Counted from the stretch's first letter, positions 22,561 to 34,119 are shown. The stretch is DNA of 64,000 nucleotides from Chimonanthus salicifolius (GCA_013350335.1 CM023540.1:48281222-48345221), one strand, 5' to 3'. Notes: generated by a model from the sequence alone, not told the origin. Made by a program: numbers and translations.

Positions 22561-22864
22561 TAACCCCTACAAAATTGACCCTTCATCCAAATGCAGCCCT
22601 ATTGTTAAAGGCATTTAATAGTACCAATCTCAACAGGTGCCAACAAATTCTATTGAACATGGAGATGATCATAGTATCATACACCTCTATCACAACAGGG
22701 ACTTGCCAAATGAACTACTGGATGACTGAGTCGGTCTTGGACTACTTGTTTAGAATGTTTGTCCTGCACAAACAATTGATTCTTGTTCCCCAGTGATACA
22801 CTAGAGTTATCATTGAGTTTTGACATGTATCCCAGGAATCAGCTTGGAAATTGCCATTTCAGAA

Positions 22865-23078
22865 ACTCAGTGGGGGTTGACTTAATGGTCAAGAAGCTCC
22901 CCTCATGAAGAGATCCCTTGAGTTTGATTCATGCTCAAACTCCTCTGGGCCACTCTCCATGGGATTACTTCTCATCGTTTGGGCAGAGTATATGTGTCTA
23001 GGGAGGTGTGCACATATCCATCCTGAAGGATTTAGTCGAGTAAAGTCCCTTATAGGTAAGATGCCTGGACACCTTCGA
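22865..23078 (+). mobile_element. SINE (family 2)
   Basis: An A-box-like gttgacttaatggtcaaga and a B-box-like gagtttgattcatgc are followed by ctcctctgggccactctcc and a tail ending gcctggacacc. The second copy at 39440-39635 shares the B box, the ccactctcc block and the acacc end. Target duplication not resolved. Confidence 0.6.
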
Positions 23079-23799
23079 TCATAGGAGATTAAAATAAGAG
23101 GACAGTAAAGGGAAGATCTGACACTCTACACTTGAATTGCACTCTTAAAGCACCTGACAGAGAGTGAGACATGAAGCGGAAATGGATCCTTGATGGGGAG
23201 AGGTTGGAAATTGCTGAGTGGAAAATCTGTATAATTTACTGCATGTCTATGCATCAATTCTGCGTTTTTCAGTAGAAAAACTGTTAGAACAGCAAACCTT
23301 GTTAGTCAATAGCTTCCATAGTCCCACAGTATATCGAAGAAATTGGACACAGCTTTTAAACACGTTTAAGTGCTTTGACTTGATGCTACTCGAGAGCATT
23401 TGATTGATGTTTTTAATGTATTATTAATTACTTGGACAGCAGGAAACTAGCATAAGATAGCTTCTCAGAAGATGTGGTTACTTGGATGAATTCAGCTCAG
23501 GATCATTTCAATAAAAAACAAAATGAATCTTTGAACAAGTCATACCCCAAGAGTCCTCTTAATCCAAATCACCTTAATCATCAAGAAATCTGGGACTCTT
23601 TAAAAGCATCAGGTCTCTCAAATGTACCAGTAAACAGAGAACATTTGAATCTAATCCACATTCAATAGCTCTTTCCTTTCCCATTCCAACCAACCAACTT
23701 CGCCTGCTGTTGCTCAATTGCGCTGATACCTGTTGTAGATTGATTAAAGTAGTAGACCATTTTGTTTGTGTAATAGAGTGAGCTGGAAACACAAGGAAG
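23079..23799 (+). other. Upstream region of the 62-aa ORF (duplicated block)
   Basis: From about 23420 to 23680 this matches 34540-34810 (shared words such as gatagcttctcagaag / gatagcttcccagaag, aatgaatctttgaac, and attcaatagctctttc). It is therefore part of the local segmental duplication and the likely 5' region of the ORF that follows. The ORF at 23474-23668 lies in this block but is not kept in the other copy. Confidence 0.55.
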
Positions 23800-23988
23800 A
23801 TGGATAAAAATAAGAAAGTGAACTGGGCCAAATCATTCTTTAAATCGCTGAAATGCTGCTCCTTCTCAGTGTCTGCAAGTGATAACGAGGGGAAAGGTCC
23901 ACTAGCTCCGCCCCTCAGTAGGCCGGAGGCGGCCATGGTTTCGGCGGCTAAGCATTTCTCCTCAGCACATAAAGTTCGATTAGGCTAG
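23800..23988 (+). CDS. Small hypothetical protein (62 aa), copy M1
   Basis: An intact ORF of 62 codons starts MDKNKKVNWAKSFFKSLKCC, followed by a Ser/Gly-rich middle with SASDNEGKGP and a C-terminal SAAKHFSSAHKVRLG. The N-terminus is basic with a possible short amphipathic stretch and two adjacent cysteines. No signal peptide, membrane segment or known domain was recognised, so no function is offered. A homologous but frameshifted and TRIM-split copy lies at 35178-35720 with the same flanks, so this segment predates the duplication. It could be a small real gene, one exon of a longer gene, or a chance ORF in a duplicated stretch. The substitutions were not tested for coding bias. Confidence 0.45.
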   Translation: MDKNKKVNWAKSFFKSLKCCSFSVSASDNEGKGPLAPPLSRPEAAMVSAAKHFSSAHKVRLG

Positions 23989-24893
23989 TTTTAATCCATT
24001 TAAGGTTTTATTTGATCATTGATGTAGATTGAATTATTGCAGTTTGATAAGCCCCTGTTTGTAGCTCAAAATTTTAATTTTGCTCTCTATCGCGGCTTAT
24101 ATATTTTGATCCTAACTTATTATAAGTTTTTGTCATTTAATTTGAATTACATGATATTTGACAATAAGTACTGGTTTAGTGAGCTTACAAAAATGAATAT
24201 AACTTGTCAAAATGAAATCTTGAAGAAATCAGTCTGATTCAGTATGTATATCTAGTTGAAGTGGAGCTTGTGGAAGTTTTTGTCAACTATTTACTTTATT
24301 TATTTAAATTTAATCTGGAACAAGGATGTAAAAATAAAATTTATTTTATATATTTGACACATCCAAACTATCTACTTAGTTGATAAGATTTATATCTTCA
24401 ATAGAATGATATATGCAGTTTAAATCAAAATTTAATCTAAAAATTTTGTAAGACTATTATATCATTATGAGAGCTTCTATCTCTTTCCCATCTCTGTTTG
24501 TCCCCAAAAACTGAGTCACGAGTTTTGGATGAAGTCCCAATTTGTTTAAGATATTAATGAATTTTAATGAAAAGTAGATTCTGATTGAAAATTTTTCTTT
24601 AAAAAATGACTTAGGTAAGAATTTGCTTTTTAGTCTAACAGATTTACCGTGTTTTATATCTTTAATTTTTAAATTCATATTCAGCTTAATTAATTTAATA
24701 AAAGTAATTTTAAGTGAAAATCTATCTGTGCCATATGTTCAGATAGTATGTGATAATATTACAGATGCCGATGTTAGATTAAAAATTAAAAGATTATATA
24801 AGACAGGAAATCAAAAAGAGGAAAGTCATTAGTCATTCATTTTTTTTTTTCATCTCTTTTAATAGAATTATCATTTTTTAAAATTAGATAATA
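23989..24893. other. AT-rich intergenic DNA
   Basis: No gene and no clear repeat was seen. Confidence 0.4.
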
Positions 24894-25062
24894 CTTCCTC
24901 TGTCTCAATTTAGTTGTCTCGTATGTATTTTGGAACTGTCCCAAAATAGTTGTCTCATATGCATGGAAGAGTTATAGGATCTTGGAGAGAGTTATAGGAT
25001 TGGTGCCCTTTCTTAAAAAAATCAAATTTTTAAATGGTACAAGTAAAATAGGATAGAGGGAG
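24894..25062. mobile_element. Stowaway-type MITE (Tc1/mariner)
   Basis: A 169-bp element with ends cttcctctgtctc and gatagagggag (ancestral ctccctc type), flanked by TA on both sides (24892-24893 and 25063-25064). The inner word ttagttgtctcgtatg repeats as aatagttgtctcatatg, as is usual in this family. Confidence 0.8.
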
Positions 25063-25064
25063 TA

Positions 25065-25637
25065 TAATTTATATAGTGATTAACCTCTAAGAGAGACACA
25101 TAAAAATTTTGACCCAAACATCGATTGATAATTGATGAAAGACTATAAAAATCAGAAGTCTTTTTAAAAAAATTATAAAAATATAGAAATTCTTTTTAAA
25201 AAATAAAAAGATGGGAGGTTTTTAGAAAAGATCTTGTGTTTAATATGCTGATTATCAAATTAGTAAAATGACGATGAATCGAGTGTCGATTGTTGTTTAT
25301 GATTTTTACTAAATTTGTATCAGGTCCTTTAACTCTAATTATATTAAATTAAATATCTTTAACATATTAATTATAAAAAAAAATCCATTTAAATATGCTC
25401 AATTGTTTAATTGAACAAGTGAAATAGATAGTTGACACAAAAATCAAAGTCAGCTATTCATTTTATTCAATTTAAACTATCTAATTTTGCATATTTAATG
25501 AAATATATTTAAAACAAAAATAATATTATAATTATATTATTACGGTCATTGGACCCACTTGTTTTTCTTTGTACCCACTTCAGTGCCAAGTATCATGTAA
25601 TAAAATTGATGCGCCTGAGGCCTAGAGTTGGTAGATC
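25065..25637. other. AT-rich intergenic DNA
   Basis: Nothing recognisable in this stretch. Confidence 0.4.
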
Positions 25638-26112
25638 CAATGTTATCAGAACCGGATTGAACCACGGTGAGTGCAGTTTGGTCTTCACCAAAAACCGGTT
25701 CTGGGTAAAAACGGCAGAAAACTGGTCAGAACCGTGGTTTTCTGCGGTTTTGAACCAGAAACCGTGAGCCGCGAACTGCGGCTCACAAAATTTGATTTTT
25801 TTTTTCAATTTTTTTTAAAACTTTTCCCCTTCAGAAAATAAAAAATTAATATTAAAAAATATTTATATTTGAAATATAAATATTTTTTACTATTTCTATC
25901 ACATATCGTTCACCGTTTTGGTATATTACTCAAACTTTGAATATTATTTTTAATATTTATATTAATTTTATTGGTAAAAGGTGTTTTATTTAATGTTATA
26001 TGTAATATTTATATTATAATACTACTTGACAGGCTTTGACCGTGGCTGAACCCAGTTGAACCCAAAATGCCTCGAAAACGGTTCGTTAGACGGTCCGGTT
26101 TTGATAGCATTG
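25638..26112. mobile_element. hAT-type MITE, copy 1
   Basis: A 475-bp element begins caatgttatcagaaccgg and ends ccggttttgatagcattg, so the ends are inverted repeats. Flanks ggtagatc (25630-25637) and ggttgatc (26113-26120) form an 8-bp target duplication with one mismatch, the length hAT transposases make. The GC-rich ends carry repeated aaccggtt-type words; the centre is AT-rich. A second, left-truncated copy lies at 28597-28984 with related right-hand flanking DNA, so both derive from one insertion later duplicated. Confidence 0.8.
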
Positions 26113-26136
26113 GGTTGATCTCTTAAGTCATGACAC

Positions 26137-26220
26137 TAATTTTTGGTATAGAATGGTACTTTCAACACCCAGACTCTCTGTAATTTTTGGTATAGAATGG
26201 TACTTTCAACACCCAGACTC
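26137..26220 (+). repeat. 44-bp tandem duplication
   Basis: Unit 26137-26180 (starts taatttttggtatagaatgg) is repeated almost exactly at 26181-26220. It lies just right of the hAT MITE; the copy of this flank at about 28985 has no such duplication. Confidence 0.9.
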
Positions 26221-27133
26221 GCTTACTTACTTTACCAGTTCAGATTTATTCGGTCTTTTTCTTTTTACTGTATTTCCATCCTTTATATTCTCTCTTTTCT
26301 ATTCTTTTGTAAGATAAGAGACTACACCCATTTCTTATATCTCCAGTTTTAAATAATACAGTTCATTAAAGCCATAATAGAAGAAGTATTAAAATATCAT
26401 TTAAAAAGCTAAATTTCCTCCATGTGATGTTCGTAGGATAAAATAAACATATTTCAGTTTAAAAGGAAGTGATCATCTCCAGTTCACTATCTGTTTCTGG
26501 CTTTTGTTTAGAGATTTGACCTGCTACTGAATATTTTTTTTAGACATCTAAGAAACTCATATGTTGCTGTTCTGTTCAACATTTTCATTTTGTCATACAT
26601 TACTTACCAATCAAGTATTAGATTTAGTTGTTAATGTAAAGATAGTTTGAATTCATGTAATTCTTGAGTGAGGAGTGTAAGAAGAGATGTCAGACTTTCT
26701 CCTCTATATCACGTTTGTCTTACATTCAATCTTACAGTTATTATTATTTGAAACAGTGTTTACATATGATAATAATTACCTGCAATTGTATTGCAATGGC
26801 TTACTTACAACTCCATATTTCAAATCTCACAGTGTTTCTAGGTTTTTGTTTGTGTTTTTTTGTTGCATCTTGGTTTCTTTATTTTCATAATGGACCATGA
26901 TACTGTTTGTTGTACAATTTACAATTAAAAAAAATTAATTCCTAAGAACTACTGACTATGATTGACATTACTGCTTCATATTCACAAGTGACTTCTATTT
27001 TTCTTTTCTTGCTTGCTTATAAATATATCTCCATTCTCTGCTCCTGCACTCACACATAAAAGCATTGATTTACAGGGGTGTTTTTCATTCGTCACTGGTA
27101 AATTCCAAGAAAAAGAAGGAGATTAAGGTGAAC
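26221..27133 (+). other. Upstream region of CAF1 pseudogene copy 1 (duplicated block)
   Basis: From about 26830 onward this matches 31270-31560 at high similarity. It has no coding sequence of its own: the ORFs at 26664-26900 and 26687-26890 are not preserved as a whole in the second copy. Confidence 0.6.
27018..27028 (+). promoter_or_regulatory. TATA-like box of CAF1 copy 1
   Basis: tataaatatat stands about 106 bp before the first ATG of the CAF1 reading frame and is kept at the same relative place (31449-31459) in copy 2. Core promoter by position and word only. Confidence 0.45.
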
Positions 27134-27907
27134 ATGATGAAAAATAATTCAAAAGAGATTCGTAATGTGTGGAAAAATAATTTTTTAGAGTCTAGGCTGA
27201 TTTTCAAGATCATTCAGAAGCACAACTATATTGCAGTCGATACAGAGTTCCCAGGGTTTGTAATAAACACACCTCGATATACTCCACAAGATATTCATTA
27301 ATGTAATCTTACGTACAATGTCAATTACACAAAGTTGATTCAAGTGGGGTTGACATTCTTTGACGAACGTGGCAATACTTTCACCTTAGTGACTTTAACC
27401 TTGCACACACACGATCTACATTTGCCAAAGCCTATCGAGTTACTATGTTGTCACGGTATCGACTTGAATAAAAATATTAGTAATGGCATTGATTCAAACA
27501 CTTTTGCAATGCTCCTAAAGAATTTGGTGGCATGTGTGCAATTTTGATGGGTGATATTTCATGGGCTCTATGATTTGGCCTACATTGCGAAGGTATTATC
27601 AGGTTCAACTCTCCCCAATTCGATTGAGGACTTTCTATATATGATTGGAACTCTGCTGCATCATGTCTTTGATGTAAAACACATTGCTAAGTGTTTTGAT
27701 GGCTTGATAGGTGGGAAGCTCGGCTTGAGCGCTTGGCAATGATTTTGAAGGTAGAGCGACATGGAGAGTGCCATCAAGCAGGTTCTGACAGGTTACAGAC
27801 TGCAACTGTCTTTGCAGAGATAAAAAATGATTCAAATTTGATGAGAATGTGGTTGATGGATGCCTGTACAACATCGATTCCAACATAAGGAGGGTTGCAA
27901 TCAACAT
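27134..27907 (+). pseudogene. CAF1: CAF1-type deadenylase pseudogene, copy 1
   Basis: Opens at 27134 with MMKNNSKEIRNVW, typical of plant CCR4-associated factor 1, the DEDD-type 3' exonuclease of the CCR4-NOT complex. Visible family motifs in order are YIAVDTEFPGF (DxE of motif I, Asp codon at 27239), IQVGLTFFDE, IELLCCHGIDLNKN, FHGLYDLAY (motif II region), FDVKHIAK, and HQAGSD followed by TATVFAEIK (motif III region). The frame is broken by a TAA at 27299-27301, a TGA at about 27545-27547, an internal deletion at about 27375 that removes the WKFHLSDFN block still seen in copy 2, and later frame changes from about 27740. It therefore cannot make a full enzyme (usual length about 270-280 aa). 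Confidence 0.88.
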
Positions 27908-28596
27908 CTTACAGCATCCTGGTTTCAGTAGTGGATATTGTCATATGCCATGCCCCCTTTGACGCATCTCAATTCTAACATAATGAGGCCTCCAAATCAC
28001 TTGTTCTCAAAAGAATGATCTGGATTTTTCTATAAGCATCCTTGTTCACGCTTTCCACTCTTTGTTGCAATTCAAGGTCACCACTAGTGACATGTAGTTT
28101 TCTTGATGTATGACTCGCTTGTTTTTCAATCAGTAAATCAAAGGTTGTTGTTGGTTAGTACATTGCAATGAAACTGAGATTAGCCACTTTCTGGAGCTGT
28201 CAAACCTACATGGATTGATCTACATAAACAAAGCCTACTGAATGTCACAAGGTCGCACAGCAAAGACCTGTCACACTCAGGGGCAACATCTTTCTTTCCA
28301 AACAGATAAAAGATGCTAATAAATAGCAGTAGTCGTGTTTGGGTTAAAGAGTGCTATGGGAGGGATGTAGATTGCAGCTCTTAGACGCAATCTAGCTTAG
28401 GAACTGTAAAACGGATAAACTAGTGATGATAGAATGAAACATTCATCTTGTTTTTCATAAATATGGTCCCTCTTTCTTGCCATCATTTTATTATCTTCAT
28501 GTTTGTAATAGTTGTTTAAACTAAATGGCACATTTTGGTTGGCTAATTTTTGAGTCCAGAAGTTAGTATCAAATGTAAATAAATTTGAATCAATTT
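27908..28596. other. 3' part of the duplicated block with a LysM-gene fragment
   Basis: 27908-28300 matches 32350-32760 (downstream of CAF1 copy 2). Within it, 28244-28303 read on the minus strand is the beginning of LysM exon 2 (APECD in place of the ASPECDTVF of the intact gene), breaking off before the GDTCF core. Nothing was recognised from 28320 to 28596. Confidence 0.6.
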
Positions 28597-28984
28597 TCGA
28601 CCGGAACCAGGGTGACTGCGGTTCGGTCCTAACCGAAAACCGGTTCTAGGTCAAAACCGCCGTAAACCAGTCAAAACCGCTGTTTTTTTAATTTTTTTAA
28701 AAACTTTTCCCCTTCAAAAAATAAAATATTAATATTAAAAAATTTGTATATTTGAAATTTAAATGTTTATTACTATTTCTTTCACCGTTTTGGTATATTA
28801 CTCAAAGTTTGAATATTATTTTTAATATTTATATTAATTTTATTGGTAAAAGGTGTTTTATTTAATGTTATATGTAATATTTTTATTATATTATTACTTG
28901 ACCGGCTTTCACCGCGGCTGAACCCGGTTGAACCCAAAATGCCTCGAAGACGGTTCGTTAAATGGTCTGGTTCTGATAACATTG
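28597..28984. mobile_element. hAT-type MITE, copy 2 (left-truncated)
   Basis: The right end ctggttctgataacattg and the AT-rich centre match copy 1 (25638-26112). The left terminal repeat is replaced by unrelated sequence at 28597. The right flank ggtagatg ... cttaagtcttgacac is homologous to the right flank of copy 1, which shows that the element was carried along by the segmental duplication. Confidence 0.75.
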
Positions 28985-30157
28985 GGTAGATGTCTTAAGT
29001 CTTGACACTCATGTTAAATCCAAAAATAAGTTCTGCGCCCTAACGGCTACTTCCTCAGAGGCGTTGATCCATGACCACCTTTTCTTGGCCGCCTCTCCTT
29101 CGACCGCCTTTCTACTTCGACAGTCTCTGTTTCATATTTAATCAAAGGGATCAAAGAAACGATTCGCACTCTGCAATCTCAAGAAAGCAAAACCCATAAT
29201 AGAAAAAAGAGAAAGCGTTGAAACGATTTGCACTCTACAATCTCAAGAAAACAAAAAACCAGAACATAAAAGAGAGAAAGCGTTGCTTGTGAATGGTATT
29301 AGAGAAAATCAATCACTCCACTGCCGAATGTTAAATGTAGAGAAAGAAGATGTCTATTTCAGTGTCTCTATTTAATTTAGTAAAAATGTCTATTTGAGTG
29401 ATGTATGGAACTGCAGATTCCAATTTTCTTTTCTGATACTTGAGAACTTGAAATTTTGGGTTTATTGCAGACAAAAATATTTATCAATTTCGTTTCATTG
29501 GGTTAAGACTTAAATGTCACATCATTTTGATTTAGGTTCAGCTTTGCCATTTTTGTATTAATTGTTAAACAATATTACTTCATGCTAAATATATAGCTCA
29601 ACCCCTTTACGTGTATAAGCTACATCATGTGATCAGATCAACAAATCCAAATTTTTCCATATCTAATTGATGATGGAGCGACTGAAATAGAAAATATAAT
29701 AAATAATTAAGATGGCAAGTTAGGTAGGCTATTCTGAACGTCGTAACAGATTGGATCACTGGACCTTGTTTGGTAAAGATGGAAATTATGCTCTGTTGTA
29801 GCTTGAAATATTTTGATCCTTTAAATGTTAAACTCTCTCATTGTTATTATTCATTTTCCTTCTTATGAGGCTTGTCATGATGGTGGTAATGTATTATATA
29901 ATTCATCATAGTATGAGTTTAATCTCGTAGAACTTTAGAGGTTAAGTTAGATCTTTAAAACTTGATTGTAACATTTTGTCCTATAGGAAACCTCTGTTCT
30001 GGGCAATATGGTCTATCTACTCCATGATCCAAATGACATGAACTAGTCGGTAACAGTAGGAGCATTGGGTTAAGACTTAATTGTCTACTTTCTTGTACTA
30101 GATTAAAGTTTGTTCTTTGTTTTCAACTCATCTTCAGCACTGCAAAATTCTAGTTTA
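28985..30157. other. Intergenic DNA with a 64-bp tandem duplication
   Basis: No gene. 29156-29219 and 29220-29284 are tandem copies (gaaacgattcgcactctgc / gaaacgatttgcactctac at their starts), about nine in ten bases alike. The rest is AT-rich without features. Confidence 0.5.
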
Positions 30158-30171
30158 TGTACTTTTTAGTT

Positions 30172-30917
30172 TTTTTAATTTTTTTAGAAATAGTTGATAT
30201 ATTAATAAAAGAAAGGCACCAGGGGTGCAAATACAAAATAAAAAGCATATAAGGAAAGCAATATTAAAAAAAGAAAGGGATCAAACAGTGATTCAGTAAG
30301 ATCGACGCAATCTTTCCACGCACGCAGGATGTCTGACATAGAAATATTCCGGAACACCTGTAAAGAGACCGCCCAGGAAGTGCACTTGGCTAGAGCACGA
30401 TGACCAACCGCTGAAGGAGACTCACTCTTATCTCTAAAGAGGCGATTATTCCTTTCCCATCATAGGCTCCACAGAATAGCAAAGAAGGATAACTGCCACA
30501 AAGATGTGCATTTCGATGACACAGAAGCGATGTCCCAAGAAAAGGACAACTGAGCAATCGAAGAGGGCATCACCCAAGAAACACCAAACTGATCAATCAC
30601 CAAACACCAAACCTTTGAAGAGAACGGGCAATGTAGAAGAAGATGATTCGACTCTTCGGAAGCTTGTAGACACAATGGGCATGCACTTGCCATGATTCGA
30701 CCACGTCTCCGAAGATTGTCCTGTGTCAGGATTTTCCCCAACGCGGCAGTCCAAACAAAGCTTATTGCCCGTTGGGGAGCTTTGGAAGACCAAATTTTTG
30801 GATTTACAGTAGCTATGCCAGAAGAAGTCAACGTCCAAGAGTAGAAAGACTTAACTGAGAAGAGACCACTCTTGTCGGGCCACCAAACTATGGAGTCATC
30901 CAAATTGGGGTTGATTC
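30172..30917 (-). mobile_element. 5'-truncated LINE
   Basis: A 746-bp minus-strand retroposon ending in an A-rich tail (T-rich on the plus strand at 30171-30188). It is flanked by a perfect 14-bp target duplication tgtactttttagtt at 30158-30171 and 30918-30931. Only the 3' end of ORF2 survives (see the next entry), as usual for 5'-truncated L1-type insertions. Confidence 0.92.
30460..30903 (-). pseudogene. LINE ORF2 3' part with RT zinc-binding domain
   Basis: The fragment reads DSIVWWPDKSGLFSVKSFY, then IWSSKAPQRAISFVW, then the cysteine-histidine cluster CPLCLQASEESNHLLLHC. This is the reverse-transcriptase zinc-binding region (zf-RVT) of plant LINEs. It stops at a TGA where related elements continue with WERNNR; in the same strand the sequence does go on with WERNNRLF. 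The upstream RT and endonuclease are absent through 5' truncation. Confidence 0.9.
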
Positions 30918-30931
30918 TGTACTTTTTAGTT

Positions 30932-31566
30932 GCTCAATCATTTTTAATGCTATGAGTTAAATGACAGACATAGAGCCATTTTGAGCTTCTTGTCGTTCAT
31001 TGTTGTCCGCGATATCTATACTAATGTATGTATAGATTTGTTGTGACTAAGATGAGGTACTGATTTTCGTTGTTTATCCACTTAATCAGTTCATTTTAGT
31101 TGACTGTATGACTGATTTGTGAGAAGAAGAGCACACCGCAATGCGACCACCTAAGTGTGGTCTTGGTTTTATTCTATGTAGGCATGAAGAAGAGAGCAGA
31201 AATTCCTAAAATTTCATGTAACCCTATTTTAACTATAGTGAAATTGCTCCCATCTCATCGTGAAATCTTGCTGTGTTTCTATGTTTTTGTTTGTGCTTTT
31301 TTCGCTGCATCATGGTTTCTTTATTTTCATCGTGGACCATGATACTGTTTGCTATACAATTTACAATTACACAAAAATTCTAATTCCTAGGCACTACTAA
31401 CTAGGATTGACATTACTGCTGACTTATATTTTTCTTTTCTTCCATGCTTATAAATATATCTCCATTCTCTATTCCTGCACTCACACCTAAATGCATTGAT
31501 TTATAGGGGTTTTTTTCATTCAGTTGCTGGTCAATTCCAAAAGAAGAAGGAGATTACAAGGTGAAC
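30932..31566 (+). other. Upstream region of CAF1 pseudogene copy 2
   Basis: 31270-31566 is the duplicate of 26830-27133. The TATA-like word tataaatatat is at 31449-31459. The stretch 30932-31270 shows nothing recognisable. Confidence 0.5.
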
Positions 31567-32495
31567 ATGATGAAAAATAATTCATAAGGGATTCGCAATG
31601 GGTGTAAAGATAATTTTCAGAAGAGTCTAGGCTGATTTTCAAGATCATTCATGAGCACAACTATGTTGCAAGTTGATACAGAGTTCCCGAGGTTTCTAGT
31701 AAACACACTTCGGTATGCTCCACAAGATGTTCGTTATCTTAATCTTGTGTACAATATCAATAACACAATGTTAATTCAAGTCGGGTTGACATTCATTGAC
31801 GAAGGTGGCAATACTCCTTATCCTGGTTGTGCATGGAAGTTTCATCTTAGTGACTTTAACCCTTCACATGATCTACATTCGCCAAAGTCTATTGAGTTAC
31901 TTTGCTACCATGGTATCAACTTCAACAAAAATATCAGTGACTGGCATTGATTCGAACACTTTTATAATGCTCCTAAAGAATTTGGTGGCATGTGTAAAAT
32001 TTCGGTGGATGACATTTCATGGACTTCTATGATTTGGCCTACATTGCGAATGTCTTATCAAGGTTCAACTCTCCCCGAGTTCGATTGAGGACTTTTTATA
32101 TATGATTGGAACTCAGCTGCATCATGTCTTTGATGTAAAGCATATTGCTAAGTCTTATGAAGGCTTGATAGGGTGGGGAGCTCGGGCTTGAGCGCTTGGC
32201 GACAATTTTGAAAGCCGAGTGACATGTAGAGTTCCATCAAGCAGGTTCTAACAGCTTATTGACTTCAACTGTCTTTGCAGAGATGAAAAAAAGATTCAAC
32301 TTTGATGAGAATGCGGTTAATGGATTCCTGTATAGCATCGATTTCAAGATAAGGAGGGTTGCAAGAAACATGTTACAACATCCTGGTTTCAGCAGTGGAT
32401 ATTGTCATATGCCCCCTTTGACACATCTCAATTCCAACATAATGAGGCTTCCAAATCACTTGTTATCAAAAGAATGTTCTGGATTTCTTCTATAA
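31567..32495 (+). pseudogene. CAF1: CAF1-type deadenylase pseudogene, copy 2
   Basis: Starts with the same MMKNNS at 31567. It keeps VDTEFP (Asp codon at 31675), LIQVGLTFIDEGGN, CAWKFHLSDFN and IELLCYHGINFNKN (31651-31950), then motif II and III regions in shifted frames up to about 32260. From 32259 a further ORF matches the 3' part of copy 1. One-base changes break it: a frameshift just before the DTEF motif, a stop at about 31948, and further shifts near 31990 and 32180. It retains the roughly 27-nt block that copy 1 has lost, so neither copy derives from the other in its present form; both descend from a more complete gene. Confidence 0.87.
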
Positions 32496-32689
32496 GCATC
32501 CTTGTTCGCACTTTCCACTCTTTGTTGCAATTCAAGGTCACCACTAGTGACATGTTGTATTTTTCTTGATGTATGACTCATGTATTTTTCAAACAGTAAA
32601 TCAAAAGTTTTTGTTGGTTGGTATATTGCAATGAAACTGAGATTAGCCACTGTCAAACCTGCATGGATTGTTCTAGATGAACAAGGCCT
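32496..32689. other. Duplicated 3' flank between CAF1 and LysM copies
   Basis: Matches 28010-28240. A plus-strand ORF at 32580-32762 (KVFVGWYIAMKLRLATVKPAWIV inside) is partly kept in the other copy but has no recognised domain. Confidence 0.4.
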
Positions 32690-33295
32690 ACTGAATGTCA
32701 CAAGATTGCACCCCAAAGATCGTATCACACTCAGGAGAAGCGTCTTTCTTTCCAAACCCTGATTGTTACTTGTTCGATTCCGAAATGCCTTAAAAAATGG
32801 TTATAAATTCCATGCTAGACGACTGTACATGACTAATTCAGTAACAAGAGAACTGCAAATGAGCTAGCCATCATATGTTCATAACCGACCATTTTGGGAT
32901 GTTACATTTGCTGATATTTTGAACCATTTGATTAAGGTTGAGGCCTCATAGAGCCTGATTGATAAATGGGCTAGAGATGGCCCTATTTCTGCCTAAAGAC
33001 CCAAGTATATGACTTGAACTATACCAACAAATTCAATATAAATAGTAGGCCTTAGAATTTGTTGATCTGTATGCTTGGGCCCGACCTTAGGTCCATGCCA
33101 ACATTAGACCCAATAAATAAATAAACTGAGCTTGGACAAGCATTGGCCTTGCCAACCTACTTGGAGACCTATTGAACAATAGTTTGCACTTACCACCAAA
33201 TAATCTGCCCTCAGCCAAGAACATCATCAGAGAAGGCAAGAAAGCATCAAAACCAAGTTGCAAAGAATGACCATTTTGTTGTTTGCCTTAGCCGT
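32690..33295 (-). pseudogene. Small secreted LysM protein pseudogene, copy 2
   Basis: Exon 1 (33194-33295) would encode the signal peptide, but the start codon is ACG and a 2-nt insertion shifts the frame after KMVILCNLVLMLSC. The donor GTAAGT at 33188-33193 is intact. Exon 2 starts after a cag at 32759-32761 and reads FGKKDASPECDTIFGVQSCD, then breaks off at about 32700 just before the GDTCF core. The intron (about 0.43 kb) is homologous to that of the copy at 37804-38884. Dead by three independent defects. Confidence 0.82.
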
Positions 33296-33944
33296 CTCCT
33301 TCTCTCTCTCTCTCTACTCTTAACAAGAAAGCTTCCTGTTCTTGTATGTTGCATCCACAAACCCTCCCTATTTATACCAGAAATCCATGAGAGGATCACA
33401 TACAAGCTGAAAAAAGACATTTGTAATCTGTGTTTGACAGAGAAGCTGGCTCTTCTAATCCTTCTTTTAATATTGTGTTGCGACCAGCATTGAATTTTTG
33501 TATTCTCTAACGCTCTTGTTACGTTATAGTGGTTAAAACAAGATGATGTTTAGATTGAATTGGATGTTTGTTTGTGTGAACAGAGATCAAACTCTTCTAA
33601 GATAGTATGATGCAGGGCATGTTAGAGGCAGACATATCTAGTACTTGGTCCAAGATATGTGTGATTTAGAGAGAATGCTTCAACACCATTATAATCCATA
33701 ACGTTGGTTCCACACTAAGTCTCAATTTTCTGTCAGCCTTCTTAATATTGGGCCCACAGGCCAACCCTCAGATCGATAGGAGAAGGCCTTTGGCTATTTC
33801 AATGAAGAAGACAATCTTTTAAGATGCAAATAAGTTCTATGTATGGAGGTGGAGGTTATTCAGGCACAATTCTAGACAAAAATGGTCTTGGTGAGTGACT
33901 GAGTGGTAATACTGTAATAGGATCATACTTTAAACAACTTATGG
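33296..33944. other. 5' flank of LysM copy 2 (duplicated)
   Basis: 33300-33720 is homologous to 38890-39330, with a CT-rich run at about 33298-33320. No gene is read on either strand. Confidence 0.5.
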
Positions 33945-34109
33945 CTATGTTTGGTTTCAAGAATAAGAGAGAATGAAATGGAATGAACAGGAGCATGTTT
34001 GGTTTCAAGAATAAATGGAAATGAAATGGAATGTGTAAGATGCACTTTGATTTAGGCCAGGTCTAAGTTTATTTATTCCATTTTTGCTTATTCTTGAAAT
34101 CGAACATAG
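33945..34109. mobile_element. MITE with 23-bp inverted ends
   Basis: The ends ctatgtttggtttcaagaat and, read inward from the right, ctatgttcgatttcaagaat agree in 21 of 23 positions. The left half has an internal partial duplication (tgtttggtttcaagaataa twice). Target duplication not resolved; a hAT or PIF/Harbinger origin is possible. Confidence 0.65.
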
Positions 34110-34119
34110 GATTAGAATT

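Noticed and set aside
30504..30695. Plus-strand ORF in the LINE
   Set aside because: Antisense of the zinc-binding domain of LINE ORF2.
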